Source of the DNA: Perkinsus olseni | Taxonomy: Eukaryota; Perkinsozoa; Perkinsida; Perkinsidae | Assembly: GCA_013115135.1 (NCBI GenBank) | Contig: JABANP010000141.1 | Coordinates: forward strand, 1 to 64,000 | Length of the DNA: 64,000 bases | Direction: 5' to 3' | Shown: one piece after another, positions 1 through 10,649 of the stretch | Layout of the letters: every line of letters starts with the position of its first letter | How positions within the stretch are numbered: position 1 is the stretch's first letter | Notes under the pieces: generated by a model | What the model saw: only the letters and a program-made list of their open reading frames with translations | Told to the model about the DNA's origin: nothing | Databases searched by the model: none | Position numbers and translations under genes: made by a program

Positions 1-282
1 GTAAAATATGTGCTGATCGATATTCGTGCGACGTGCCTCAACCCGACCTATTTTGTATCTTGCATGCTTCAACGTAGGATACACTTTCCCATCACTCATG
101 ACCTTAGTTTCGCCTCCCTCCAACCTTGGTGGAATCGAAGATTCTCCTTCTCGCCGCCGCTCGGTCGGTCGTCAGCGCAATGCAAGAAAAAAGGAAACCC
201 ACAATTGACCTAAATGCACAACAAGTGAACTCCCATGCGGTTGGCCGCAGGTTCTATCCTCGGTTGTGGCACTTTTCCGCGC

Positions 283-416
283 TAAATGATCACTGTCCCC
301 CTCAGGGTAGCCTGATCGACATTTGTCTGGTTGAGATCAATGTTTACGAAGGTCGTGGGCTAACTGATTCTGAGTTCAGTATTGTGGATACCTCCTCCTA
401 CCACAACTATCCCTAA
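283..416 (+). CDS. Possible exon with C2-like start (uncertain)
   Basis: An open stretch follows a CTCAG acceptor-like site and encodes LVEINVYEGRGL, which resembles the first strand of a C2 domain, then stops at 414-416. The frame stays open upstream to about 126, so exon limits are unknown. It may be a 5' exon of the IQ-motif gene that follows on the same strand, or the end of another gene. No full domain can be seen. Confidence 0.25.
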
Positions 417-690
417 TCGTCACCAGTCGGAGGGGCCCTCCTGAGAGTAACCAGAGTACAGTATACTTGTTGCCAGCACGAGGTCGTTGTTACGATTACG
501 ATGTGCATGCGTGCTAGCTTCGTCATTAGCTATTGGGATAACAGCGCTAGCATGCCCCTATCTCTAGCATCCTTCTCTCATTCTGTCGAGAGCATGGGTC
601 AACCTTGGATACGTCAACTGTATTCCTCACCTTAACAGCGTTCTGAGTGAAGGAGCGGGGATGATTTTTCCTTTGAAGGCCACACCAATT
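417..690. other. No gene seen
   Basis: I see no convincing coding sequence. A TGCATGCGTGC motif near 505-515 and a GTCAACCTTGGATAC element near 599-614 match short elements found inside introns elsewhere in the window, so this stretch may be intronic. Confidence 0.3.
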
Positions 691-724
691 ACTATTCATA
701 CACTTTGCTCGAAACGGTAGTTTC

Positions 725-820
725 GGACTGAGAATCGACTCTGGAATTTCTTTCTAAACCCAAAATATGGTCCAAGAATCGATTCCGAGTTTCAGAATTG
801 CTTTTTCGAACGACCCCACA
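725..820 (+). repeat. ~95 bp dispersed intronic repeat, copy 1
   Basis: This is the first of four related segments. They share a GAATCGA/TTCTGGAA block, a central AAAAT block, TTCAGAATT and a terminal CGAAC. The copy ends 15 nt before an acceptor-like CTCTCGTCCAG and is probably most of an intron in the IQ-motif gene. The other copies are at 994-1090, 1790-1885 and 60366-60465. Confidence 0.5.
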
Positions 821-835
821 GTGTCCTCTCGTCCA

Positions 836-3397
836 GTATCTCTCAACGCTCTCCTCGACCGGTGCTCTCGGCAGCTCAGTCGGCACCGATACGAAATTCG
901 ACCTTATCAGGAAGTCCTGTATCACAACCAGTGGATAAAAAATCATCACGACGTTTCCAAGGTCGGCAGAGGGTTGTCAGTGAGCCATTTCTGAGACTGA
1001 TAATTGATTCTAAAACCGCGTCATTCTACGCGTAAAAATAAATTATGGATTCGACGGCGAGTTTTGGATCGGTTTACCGAACGGAGGGTGCATCAACCGT
1101 CACTGCGCCACGAAATTATGACGAGTAGGTCCCTGAGGAGGTCCTGGAAGGATGGGGGATTCCTCTGAAATTGATAAAAGCGCTCAAGGAGCAGGTTCGA
1201 GATATCGAGGTGAGAGTTGTGATCTATCGGCCAGGCTGTGGTTCGGAGGTGGACGGTCAGGTCACGGCCATTCGGTCCGACTTCGTTGCTCGGCTGCAAA
1301 TCCTGGGGGACAGGAAGAGTAAGAGGAAAAAAGCGATGGAAAAATTAAAAAAACGCCACAAGGAAAAGTAAGCTGGGCGTGAATCATAGAAGAGTTGGAA
1401 AAAAGAATCTCTTTTAAGAGCAGGACGGCTTTGGCTTGGTCGAGTTAGAATGGCTCAAGCAACGGAACTTCGCTTCGCTTTTTTCATAGAATTTGTTATT
1501 CCCAGAGGGGAGCTTCCGTGTGGGTGTGAGGAGCTTCCATGAGAGCTTTCTCGACCTCAGGTGGGCGGCCGTGACCATCGCGGAGTGCTACAAAAGGTAT
1601 CTTATGAGAAGGGATGGCCACGTGCTCGTCTATCGACCTGACGATGAGGATGGGGAGTTCCGGGACGGCCCTGATTTTTACGAACAGGCTTCTACGATGT
1701 CCTGGAGTATGGGTGATGGTCCAAGGCCTATCCTCAGTGAGTTCGTCATTCTGGGAAACAGGACGATCGCTGAGTTTTCCGTGAACTGATTTGGAATCTC
1801 AGAATTGATTCTGGAAGCGCGTTTTGGGTGTAAAAATCAGTTCCAGAATCGAATCTGAATTTCAGAATTTGCTCACTGAACGGGGGGACCGTTTTCTCTC
1901 AGCCCACCGGAGTAGCGTTTCCTCGGCGGCGTCGAGTAGCACGGCGTCTTACAAGGTCGCGAGGAGGACCATCATGCTGGCTGTGAGTCGATGGATTTTG
2001 CGGTAGGGGCGTGGGTGAGCGGTGGGGGTCGGGTGCCCATGTTACCTCTCCTTAGTGTGCTCAAACGCCGAAGGAAGGCTGCCAATGAAACGTGTCCGCT
2101 TGCGAAGGCCATTCAGAAGGTTTGGCAAAGTACCGGCGCTGGGATTCGATCCGGGGACCTCTAGATACTAGTGGAGAAGGATATTCGGCCTGACCTGGGC
2201 GGCCCTATACGAGACTGGTTGGTCGGCAGGCAGTGGCTCCTCACCGTGGAGGACCTTGGTATCGTCGAGGAGAGGCACTGGCTGAAGTGGAACTCCGAGA
2301 ATAAGGTATCTTTTGTGCACGCGTGCAATCGATAGGTCAACCTCCTGTCAAAGATACCCTGGGGTATGGTGATGCATTTGAAAGAATTGTACTCGACTAA
2401 GTTGACGGAGAGGATGCTGAACAAATTGCCAGACAGTAGCCGTCGGCGGAGGGCCGGGAGACTTTCTCGTACAAATCGAAGCTCAGGTATCCGCGACCGC
2501 GTCCTCTCGAGCTCGGCCTGGGTTAAGCTGATGCCCACCAGAAAGAACAGCATGGTGATGAGGACTCCCTTCATCCACCTTCGCTCCGCTAGAGTTTTTG
2601 TAATTTTTAGATGTCGTCGTGGTTGCGAGGGGTAGTCCGATGGATCAACCCTGACTCCTGGGCGGCTGTTGTTATACAGAGAGCTGTCCGGCCGTGGCTG
2701 ATGACTCGGCGCCCGAAGATGTGGGCAGAGGAACGGGAGAGATGCTCGTTGGAGCGCTTGTTCGGTGTTAGACCATGCCCCTTTGAGGATACTAGATCGA
2801 TTGCTGACAACTACGTAGTGTGCTTGGAGAAGGACTCGGAGAAGGGAGGCCGCTGGTAGGACACAAGCTCGGTTGGTCTAGTGGTTAGAACACGGGACAC
2901 TGTAGGGTGAGGTATAGGGTTCGATCCCTGCTGGGGTCTTTTATGCTCATCCGACGTACCCATACCACACCATTCGTATCTCTTCCGTCAGGACCCCCTA
3001 CTGGTACAGGATCTTCCACACTGAAAGTGGCCGAAGCGACGACGCAGGGCTGATGTATTTCCTAGCCAGTTGGGTGACCAGAGAGGAGGCCTACCATCGC
3101 GACCTCTCCTCAGCCGTCGAGGTCATCCCGGTGAGTCGCTGCAGCAGCGGGCCGGCAGTGATGACCAACGGTGTCGTCCCTCAGTTGCTCTCGGTAAACC
3201 GGGTGCACATTCCTCCTCGGAACTCCAGCCGATCGAGCTTCAACTTATCAGAATCATTAGTGTTCATACTGCGCTACAAGAGGCGAGGGGAGTTCATCAC
3301 TCGACGCCTTCGAGCGTCCACTGCCGCTGAGCTAGAGTTCGCCGCGGGCGAGTTGAAGAGAGCCATCCGAGCCGCCCGGGCCGAAAGGGATCTCTGA
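836..3397 (+). CDS. IQ-motif protein with PH-like C-terminus (5' exons uncertain)
   Basis: I infer one multi-exon gene. Exons from about 1898 onward join in phase: to 2002, then to 2129 (intron 2130-2171), 2305 (intron to 2353), 2545 (intron to 2610), 2855 (intron 2856-2991), and on to the stop at 3395-3397. IQ-like motifs occur at 1583-1630 (AAVTIAECYKRYLMRR), 2104-2129 and 2662-2710 (AAVVIQRAVRPWLMTRR); such motifs usually bind calmodulin or myosin light chains. The C-terminal 70 residues (FILRYKRRGEFITRRLRAST followed by a long helix) look like the end of a PH domain. A 54-nt stopless segment at 3130-3183 could be an extra intron. Exons 836-985, 1132-1370 and 1490-1780 look coding, but their joins were not resolved. 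The specific family is not recognised. Confidence 0.5.
994..1090 (+). repeat. ~95 bp dispersed intronic repeat, copy 2
   Basis: This segment shares the TAATTGATTCTAAAA, CGTAAAAATAAATTATG and ACCGAACGG blocks with the other copies. It is followed at 1105-1120 by a GCGCCACGAAATTA element, so two repeat types may be nested in one intron. Confidence 0.45.
1790..1885 (+). repeat. ~95 bp dispersed intronic repeat, copy 3
   Basis: The segment begins just after a GTGAACTG donor-like site at 1781 and ends shortly before a TTTTCTCTCAG acceptor at 1897. It contains AGAATTGATTCTGG, GTAAAAATCAG and ACTGAACGG. This is the copy that most clearly occupies a whole intron. Confidence 0.5.
2130..2171 (+). repeat. 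42-nt intron made of antisense tRNA-like sequence
   Basis: The intron runs from GTACCGG to ATACTAG and joins exons in phase 1. Its core GGGATTCGATCC is the reverse complement of a tRNA T-arm. It is one of at least twelve tRNA-like introns in the window. Confidence 0.5.
2856..2991 (+). repeat. Intron carrying a sense-strand tRNA-like sequence
   Basis: Between a GTAGGACA donor and a TCCGTCAG acceptor lies TTGGTCTAGTGGTTAGAAC (A-box/D-arm-like), followed 40 nt later by GGGTTCGATCCCTG (T-arm-like). The anticodon stem and acceptor stem do not pair convincingly, so I do not call a functional tRNA. Confidence 0.6.
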
Positions 3398-3406
3398 TGA
3401 TGAGCA

Positions 3407-3908
3407 TCATGCGATGGTGTTGTTAGCCATGATACAAACGATGCTTGTTGGTGTTGAACAGTTGGGAGGGTCGAAGAGGAGAACACAGAAGGGACTTAGC
3501 TCAGCGCTGAGGGGGATGGTGTAGCTACGGCTAAGAAGAGGGGATAGGTTATTTGCGAATTTTTGGACTGTTGATGATTTAGGGAATGGTAAGATTGCAA
3601 GATTCGCCAAGCTCGTGTTCAGGGCAGCTGCGTAGCTCCCTAAAGTCCTCTACGATGACCTCTCTTCTAGCACTGTTGTTTAGGGCAGGAATCTCAGGTT
3701 GACCCAAGCCAGCTTCGTTATCGATTACACGGGCGCGCGCGAAATGAAGACTAAGTTCCTGAGCCTGGCTCTTAAGCTCGAGATCCTCTAGAAGAAGCCT
3801 TTCTCTTTTTTCTAGTGTACCCAAGTGAGCTGTAGCTATGTCCTCTTCTACGATCCAACCGTACTTGATTCTGGCCTGTTCGTCTGCCGACGAGCCCAAG
3901 GAGCTCAT
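3407..3908 (-). CDS. Possible small coiled-coil ORF, antisense to V-ATPase C exon 1 (doubtful)
   Basis: A 109-codon minus-strand frame (3579-3908) reads as a plausible charged helix (HLGTLEKRERLLLEDLELK). A second open frame continues to 3407. Its ATG lies inside exon 1 of the V-ATPase subunit C gene on the other strand, giving a 71-bp overlap. No family is recognised. It could be a real head-to-head neighbour that starts further downstream, or chance. Confidence 0.25.
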
Positions 3909-5402
3909 TCATACCGTTTTGCAGTCCAGGGTATGCGAGAAGAACAAGTATTGTGATGCTGTTTACAAGTAGTTTTGGCAGAGGGAGGGACTTGGCTTTA
4001 TTGTGCTGTTGGAAATTTTATGCTACTTTTACTCGTGCAACCGATTTTATGGCTTTGTTGTCTCTAGCGTGGAATACTTGTTGTTGTTTTACTATTTTTC
4101 CATCAGGTTCGATGTTCCGGAGAACCTTAAGTTTGGTTCCTTCGACTCCCTCATCAGATTGGTGGACGACCTTTCCAAGCAGGATTCCCAGGTAACTCTC
4201 AATCGCTGCGCAATGAGTCGCTCACCCCTGGCTTCTCTTCCTCAGGTCGAAGCTGTCCTGCGCCGAATCGAAAGACAGCTTCTCGAGCTTGACCCCAAGA
4301 CCGAGTTCAAGGTGGTGTCTCAGAGGTCCTCTCTCTCGTGCGAGGAGTACATTTCCAAGTTCCACTGGGACGACGCTAAGTTCCCCAGGACCAGAAACAT
4401 CCAGGACAACCTAAGTTTGCTCTTGACCAGCATTCAGAAGCTCGACGAGGAAGTCAAGTCCAAGAGTCAGACCTTCTCCGATTTGAAGACTCAGTACACT
4501 CAGATGAGCAAGAAGGTATGCTGCGTCGCTCCGCTATAGTATCTTTTATTTTGTTTGTCTCTAGGATGCAGGCTCTTACGCCCAGCGTGACCTCACCGAT
4601 GTAGTGACTCCCAAGAGCGTCCGCGATGGTGACTTCGTCGAGACCGAGCATCTCACTACGGTTGTTGTTGTGGTTCCTCGCGGCCAAGATCAAGAATTTT
4701 TGAGCAAATATGAGGCCGCCGCTTCCAAGGTCGTCCCTCAGTCGGCCATTCCCCTCAACCTTCCCGCCGATAAGGACGGTGCTAAGCTGTACCGAGTGGT
4801 TGTCTTCAAGAACAGCGTTGAGGAGTTCTCCAGTAACATGCGACACGCCAGATTCAACTGTCGTGACTTCACCTATGACGCCGCCAAGTATGACGAGCTT
4901 CAGAGCGCCAAGGCCCACATGGAGAGCGAGGTGAAGAAGCAGGAGGCCTTCCTTAAGAGGTGAGGGTACATCTGCTTCGCTCCGCTAAGAGATGTGTATT
5001 TTTTCAGGGTTTGCGCTGCCGCTTTCTCCGATACTCTGGTCGGCTGGATGCACTTGAAGGCTATGCGAACGTTCGTCGAGGCCGTCCTTCGTTTTGGTGT
5101 TCCCCCGAACTTCGCCGCTTTCATCGCGGTGGTCGGCAAGAAGTCCCAGGCCAAGCCAGTTAAGCTGCGCGCTGAGCTCATGGACGTTTTCTCCAGTAGC
5201 GGTCTCTTCGGCAAGAACTACCTCTCCGGTGCGAAGACCGAGAAGCAACAGGGAAGCGCTGCCACTGACGTAAGATTCCCTCGCTAGGTCGATGACGTTG
5301 ATGGTTTTTTTTCCTGTTCAGGAGGAGGGTAGCAGCGAGTACTACCCTTATGTGTCTCTGAGCTTCTCCCCTCTCGTCTCCGCTAAGGCTGGCAGCGCGT
5401 AA
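3838..5402 (+). CDS. ATP6V1C: V-type proton ATPase subunit C
   Basis: This subunit is a stalk component of the V1 sector of the vacuolar H+-ATPase; it links the stator to the membrane and is released during reversible disassembly. Six exons join in phase: 3838-3968, 4107-4191, 4246-4515, 4565-4959, 5008-5269 and 5322-5402, giving about 407 residues against 380-390 typical. Family landmarks are YKFDVP, TYxxxFxWDxAKxP-type (EEYISKFHWDDAKFP), HLTTVVVVVPR, NCRDFTYD, WMHLKAMRTFVEAVLRFG, and the near-terminal EYYPYVSLSF. Intron 3 contains CGTCGCTCCGC and a GTATCTTTTA element; intron 4 contains CTTCGCTCCGC. The start is set by similarity of the first 40 residues to the family N-terminus. Confidence 0.95.
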
Positions 5403-5924
5403 GCGACGGTGAAGGTCGGGCGCGGCGGCAGCAGCAGGAGGCCGCCCCTCGTCACCGCAGCGTCGACCGGTTAGTAAAAGTCTTCGACTGATTTCTCATT
5501 GGTAACAGTAGTGGGTTTATGACGGTAGTCGTTGAGGAAATGCAAGATTGCAAGATATTGGGATTATTCTCGATTTACTCTGTTGTTCCAATAGGGAGAC
5601 CATATTGGTATCCTATTGCCCTCCGCCGCTACCGCCGCCCGCTGTCTGTCGCCGCATCTTTAGTCCGACCAGGACTGATACTTTTACTCACCGTACGCGC
5701 TTGTGGAGGTCGTCATCTGTCATCATCATTACTGTCCTTCGCGGAGGGTATTGTTGTTGTTATCGATGATGGCGAGTAAGATGTTGTCAAGTTTCTTCAA
5801 GTTGGGTCCATCAGTGATGATACATTTGTTTCGCGTGGACTCTTGAGTAGTTCTTTGTCTAGTTGTCAATCTTGGTCCGGGGCAGAAAGGTGAACCCTCT
5901 CAGGATTTGGTATCCAGCTTCATC
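5403..5924. other. Intergenic, no gene seen
   Basis: This is the spacer between two same-strand genes. It holds GAGGAAATGCAAGATTGCAAG at 5534-5554, one of several dispersed copies of an element that usually lies in introns. No coding frame with good similarity was found. Confidence 0.4.
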
Positions 5925-7992
5925 ATGGCGGACACGGTGATGGGCCAACGGAGCAGCGCGTCCATTGGTGAGTCGACCAGAGGGGTTTGGCAGGACGCGG
6001 AGATTCGGTTCGATCTGTCGAGTAATGATTTGAAATTGAGAAGGTGGGTGACGATACGCCTTTTGGTGGTTGAGGGGACGGCCCTTGTAGGGGAGAGCAC
6101 GAGATTGATACGATTAATTCTGTTGAAGACACTAAGGCGAGGCGGCGGCAGGTTTTGGGCGATTAGGTCGATTTTTTGGGTTCAGGGAAATAATGGCGAC
6201 CGTGGTGTCATGATAGTTACCAATCTCAGGGTTATTTGGATAACTGCCAAGAAAAAAGCTCGGTGGTATCTTTGCGCAGCGCGAAGATTTTTCGCCGGAT
6301 ACGTCATTTTCAGAGCGAATCTTTGTATTGGATGGGGGTGCGTGCAAAACATCAACATAAAAATGGTGAACAGCAAACTGAGGGGCGACACCCAGGCGGT
6401 GTTTATCATGACTAAGTAAACTGATAGGTATCTTTCAGTGATAGGTTGATCATGGTAAGATACAATGGCCAAAGATTCGAGTTCATCTTCACTTCGCTGG
6501 TCCGCTATTCCCCTCGTATTTTTACGACAATTCAATCGGTTTATAAAGCCTACGATACCTCAAGATTTTACCGTGAGCTCAAACTCAGGTAGGGGTATCT
6601 TAGGTTGACCCGTGTCATTCACAGAATCTCAGGGCTGCTATAGTGAGAGATCAGGAGCTGGTGCTGCTCCCTGGGGAGAAGATGTACGACAAGATATCGG
6701 GAGTGTGGAACCTTGCAACGGACCAAGGCAACCTCGGCACTATGGTCATCACCAATGTGATCGTTGTGCCGAGGACAGCATGTCAGGATTGCTTTTGAGG
6801 TTAGGTGAGGGTGGTGTGGTATGCCGCCCTGGCTGAGTCCTTCAACGTCTCAATACCCTATATACAGATTGTAATGGCCATTGGCTACCTTCTTGTGTGC
6901 ATTGCCGTTGGTTCAGCGTGGAGTGACACTGAGGAAGTCGAAGTTCGGGAAGGCGTTGGTGATGGACACCTTCAGAGGAGGTCAGCACAGCCGCTCCGTG
7001 CCGAACCTAATGGTTGAACATCAACAGCGTTCGGCCTCTTGCCGGTGCGAAAGAATGTAAAATAGTCGTCGATCCGACTGGTGACACTAGGCCACGGGGG
7101 GTTGCGGTGACGAGAGTTGAGAGGAGGGGGTCTCGGGTCAGATCTGAAAGGAGTTCGCGAGTACGGGAGGTCGCATACGGGTGAAGTGCTATCTCTCTAA
7201 GCCTCTCTCGTAGTGAGGCAAGAGACGAGCGATCGGTTGAAAGAATAGATCGCTACGGCGCAATATCATACAACTAGTCATTAGGCGACTCATCAAGGTA
7301 TGGGGTAGAAGTGAAAACAAAATTGAGAAATTTTATGCTACATTCGCGACTGCAACCGATCCTCCCGATTGCTCCTGGTGATCAGCGGGAGGATACGTCC
7401 TCGGTTTCCGACTGGACCCGCCGGAGGAGCTCAACAGAGTTCACCAGCAAGTGCTGAAAATGCGCGAACTGTTCGTCGAGGTGGGCGGAAAGGCGGCTGC
7501 TTCGCTCCGCCATTTTTTCGTGCCCAGTCTCCTATTTTCGGAGTGGAAGTGTCGATGGAGGAACCCATCGGTGGGGGAGGAAGCTCAGCAGGTGAGTATC
7601 TTAAAAACCTTTCGAGTGCGCTGACTGTAGTGTCAGGTGCCGACCAGGTGAGAGCTCAGGTTCACGAGACTTCGCGCGCCACGAAATTAGCCTCAGCTTC
7701 TGTCTGCCCCGGCGCCACTGCAACGGTTCGAAGAGGATGTTGAGATCGACGAGGAAGTCGGGTTCGAGAAGCTGTTGGATCGGGCGGGCGCGGCTGAGCA
7801 GGACGGAGATGTTGCCATGCTCTACCACCCTGATGGCGAGCCTGGTGGCTACCGGTAAAAGCAGCAGCTGGGCGGTCGGCGGACGGTGATCGTGCTGTCC
7901 TCAGGGACCCGGTGTACTCTCCCCAGCTCGGCTTGGCCGTTGCGAGGTTACGTGATGGTGTGACTATCGATGGCTTGTGGAACATAGTGTGA
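5925..7992 (+). CDS. BBS5: Bardet-Biedl syndrome 5 protein (BBSome subunit)
   Basis: BBS5 is a two-PH-domain subunit of the BBSome, the cargo adaptor for intraflagellar transport. Thirteen exons were traced: 5925-6043, 6091-6136, 6186-6262, 6314-6415, 6460-6588, 6633-6756, 6805-6870, 6917-6980, 7392-7481, 7528-7591, 7637-7647, 7697-7854 and 7905-7992. Diagnostic blocks are GNNGDRGVMIVTNLRVIW, NSKLRGDTQAVFIMTK, NGQRFEFIFTSLVRYSPRIF, DKISGVWNLATDQGNLGT, SFNVSIPYIQI, GYVLGFRLDPPEELN, SPIFGVEVSMEEP, EDVEID and the C-terminal DGLWNIV. The product would be about 378 residues (human about 341). Oddities: the second intron starts GC; exon 11 is an 11-nt microexon; and one extra T near 7440-7443 breaks the frame of exon 9, probably a sequence error. 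Confidence 0.95.
6137..6185 (+). other. GC-AG intron of BBS5
   Basis: The conserved junction SVEDTK/GNNGDRG fixes both ends, so the donor must be AAG|GCGAGG rather than GT. The acceptor is GGTTCAG. Confidence 0.75.
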
Positions 7993-8058
7993 TCTTGCCG
8001 GGCCTTCGTAGTTGGTGTTCACGAGAGGGCCGACGGGAGGTGCTTTTTTCTTCGACTG

Positions 8059-9046
8059 ATGACGTCTCCTGAGGAGGGCTGCCATCAGCCGACGGAGTTT
8101 CTGTCGATTAACCCGATCGAGAATCTGATGAATATTATGACGAAACAGACACACGAGAGCGCGCAAGTGACGCATGAGCAGGTGAAGAATATGGAAACGG
8201 TGGGGTGCTAGTGGCATGGTGCTTTGGTGAACCTCACTTGTATCAGACCAGAGTCGACCATAAGATTCCGAGGCCTTTGGAAGGTGGCTATAAACGTGAC
8301 TTGGCTGCATGGGACAAGCTCAATCCGGAGAAGGTGAAGCCTGTCGGAGCGCTGCCACTCAGGGGTTCCAAGATACATCGGCGGCAGGTGGGGTCCCGAG
8401 GGGGAGGGCCTTCCAAACCACAGTTATCAGATCCAACGGGTAGTGGTGGTGGACCCGGCCAGTCTGCGGACCAGCCAGACGCGTGCTTGTCATATTACCG
8501 ACCGGCCTGATGACGAGACCAGCTCATGGTGGACGAGATGGAAGCTACCGGTTGGGATGGGGTCAGGGGACGACTGAGGGAGTGGAGGCCCTTCAGATGC
8601 CCACTAATGAGGTCACCTTCCACCATCACCGAAATCGTAATTTGGCGGAAATTTGGGATGAGGAAGGGAAGCCGTCAAGGAGGCATTACGAGTAAGGTGT
8701 GTGGAACCTATTTTGGGATGGTCATGCATCGAGCTAAGATTCCCGGCTGATGATCCTCTAGAAGGCTGGAATGGCGTTAATATGCTCTGGCCGATCGACG
8801 CACGAACTCATGATGATGTTCTCGATGCTTTCATATACACGCTGAGGCGTTCTGAGTTCTTTGTGAGTGAATGACCCTATGAACCTATCAATTGGCTCCA
8901 CAGAAAGGTACATCGGTAGTCTAACCGAGCTGTCGGCGTTGGACTTTCAACTCAAACAGGAGCTTCGCTTTGAGCTCGAACGAACGGTCATTAGCGCCTT
9001 CCCAAGAGATGGCCTCGGGCTTTCAGAAGCTTTCAGGAGGCCTTGA
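8059..9046 (+). CDS. Conserved-looking hypothetical protein, six exons
   Basis: The product is not recognised. Six exons join in phase: 8059-8181, 8247-8283, 8363-8550, 8597-8691, 8739-8866 and 8904-9046, giving about 237 residues. The translation has high-information stretches (VPRYIGGRWGPEGEGLP, QIQRVVVVDPASLR, DETSSWWTRWKLP, GWNGVNMLWPIDARTHDDV, RYIGSLTELSALDFQLKQEL) that look like a folded globular protein. No signal peptide or membrane segment is seen. The gene starts 66 bp after the BBS5 stop on the same strand. Exon boundaries rest on phase and codon quality only. Confidence 0.55.
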
Positions 9047-9463
9047 GATGTCTCACAGATCTCCACTGTGTAAGGAATGTGGTCCAGAAAGAGACTTTAT
9101 GACATATGAGACCGGAGCTGCAAGAAACGGCCAAAGTGAATTGCTGGAAATCCTCCGTTGCCATCTACTGGGACAAAACAATACAGAACAGCTATAAGTG
9201 CGAAATTATGCCTAATGAGGCAGCGGCATAACAGCAACTTGTATACTTTTAATATTAATTATCATGGGATGGTAATTTGAGTGATCTGTCGACGGTTCTC
9301 CTTCTACCAGTTCGAACGGACTCGACAACTCGAGCGGCACTCGCCCGCCGAATGGCGTTTGGACTGGGTCGATCGTCGAATATCGGCTGTGGGGCGGATG
9401 GTACTGATGAATGGACCTGAGACAGGCAAGTAGGAACATGAGAAAGCATGACGCGATGCATCA
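9047..9463. other. Intergenic, no gene seen
   Basis: This spacer lies between the unknown gene and tRNA-Ser. Its last ~30 bp (including GATGCATCAGACAGC) form part of the duplicated patch that recurs inverted near 31650-31670. Confidence 0.35.
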
Positions 9464-9545
9464 GACAGCGTGTCCGAGTGGTTAAGGAGGTGGACTAGAA
9501 ATCCACTGGGCTCTGCCCGCGCAGGTTCGAATCCTGCCGCTGTCG
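9464..9545 (+). tRNA. tRNA-Ser (anticodon AGA)
   Basis: The 82-nt gene has a perfect acceptor stem (GACAGCG with CGCTGTC, discriminator G), a class II variable arm (GGGCTCTGCCC region), anticodon loop CTAGAAA and T-arm GCAGGTTCGAATCCTGC. It decodes UCU/UCC serine codons. An identical gene lies on the minus strand at 31569-31650. Confidence 0.95.
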
Positions 9546-10649
9546 AAATCGTATCGTCTGTAAAAGCTCATCTTCGATACTCACCTCTTCCCTTGGTGTT
9601 TCAAACATTTCCTCGTCAATCCTTATAGGCTGGGGGACCATCGCCCTTCTGCCGCCCTTCGGAGGTTCCTCCTTCCGCTTCGGCATCTCCGCCATCGACC
9701 GCCTAACTTGCCACTGCCTCTCCAGTCGAAGCCGCTGAACTCGCAGGTCCTCAGCGTGACGACGTTCGAGCTCCGCCGTCACGCGCTGATGCTCCCGACC
9801 GAGCCGCTCTACCTCCGCTCGATAAGATTCTTCCCGCGCCCGCAGACGAACCTTGAGAGAGGCGTGCAACCCGGGAGCGTCAGCAGCTGATGCTCTCACC
9901 TGCCCGTTACATCTCGTTATTCTCACTTGCTCCTCCATATGCGCCTTCATCTCTCTTATGGCTTCCTCGCGTATGGCTGCTTCATGATCGGCATCAACCG
10001 GATGGACGGCTATCGGATGGTCATCACCGAAATTGGTTTGCGTCAGCCTTGAGACGCTCCTGCCCTTCCTCCCCACGGGGTTGGTTTGGGACTCCGCTGT
10101 TGACACCTCCACGCGGGTTTGGACGCCGGTATCGGTGATGCGGGGCGAAGCTTGGACCATTGAGTTCCATCGGGCGACTCGGATGGTCTGCACGCCAACG
10201 GTCAAAAACTTTTTGCTCGAGCCAGCGGCTGTGCCGATCTCTCGAGCGGCCTGGAGATCCACCAGGGCCTCTACGAGCGCCTCCAAGTGCCCTTCCCGGT
10301 CCTCTCTGATCATCTCCCTCCTCTCCCTGCCCACCCCTTCCTTCATCATCACAGCATCAGTCTTGGCAGCAACATCCCTAGCCGCCCTCTGCAGACCCCT
10401 TCCACGTTCCTCAGCACGGATTAGGTGAGCAGACAAATCGCTACTGAGCATTCTCTCACGCTCCTCATTCAAACACACTCGGGAGTATCTGATGGTAGCA
10501 GGAACGAGTGCAGCTGGAGGGTCGAGGTTCCCAACATACTCGGCTGACAGCCTGTCGACGTACTCGGTGAGTGCCGCCATCTGTTCACTTCCAAATTCAG
10601 TACTTTCTCCGATGCTACTCAGTCTAGATTGACCCTGAAGGAGAAGCAA
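9495..10649 (-). CDS. Coiled-coil protein of unknown function (384 codons)
   Basis: The long open frame is rich in Glu, Arg, Ala and Gln (for example AEVERLGREHQRVTAELERR) with long predicted coiled-coil stretches, interrupted by a Ser/Thr-rich linker. The last ~17 codons are the antisense of tRNA-Ser, so the true C-terminus is doubtful. A GTGAGTATC donor-like site at about 9580-9588 (just after FETPREE) suggests the gene is spliced there. The first good ATG may be MAALTEYV rather than the upstream MLLLQGQ. Segments recur at 12090-12374 (minus) and 31470-31560 (plus). No enzymatic domain is seen. Confidence 0.55.
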   Translation of the reverse strand: MLLLQGQSRLSSIGESTEFGSEQMAALTEYVDRLSAEYVGNLDPPAALVPATIRYSRVCLNEERERMLSSDLSAHLIRAEERGRGLQRAARDVAAKTDAVMMKEGVGRERREMIREDREGHLEALVEALVDLQAAREIGTAAGSSKKFLTVGVQTIRVARWNSMVQASPRITDTGVQTRVEVSTAESQTNPVGRKGRSVSRLTQTNFGDDHPIAVHPVDADHEAAIREEAIREMKAHMEEQVRITRCNGQVRASAADAPGLHASLKVRLRAREESYRAEVERLGREHQRVTAELERRHAEDLRVQRLRLERQWQVRRSMAEMPKRKEEPPKGGRRAMVPQPIRIDEEMFETPREEVSIEDELLQTIRFRQRQDSNLRGQSPVDF

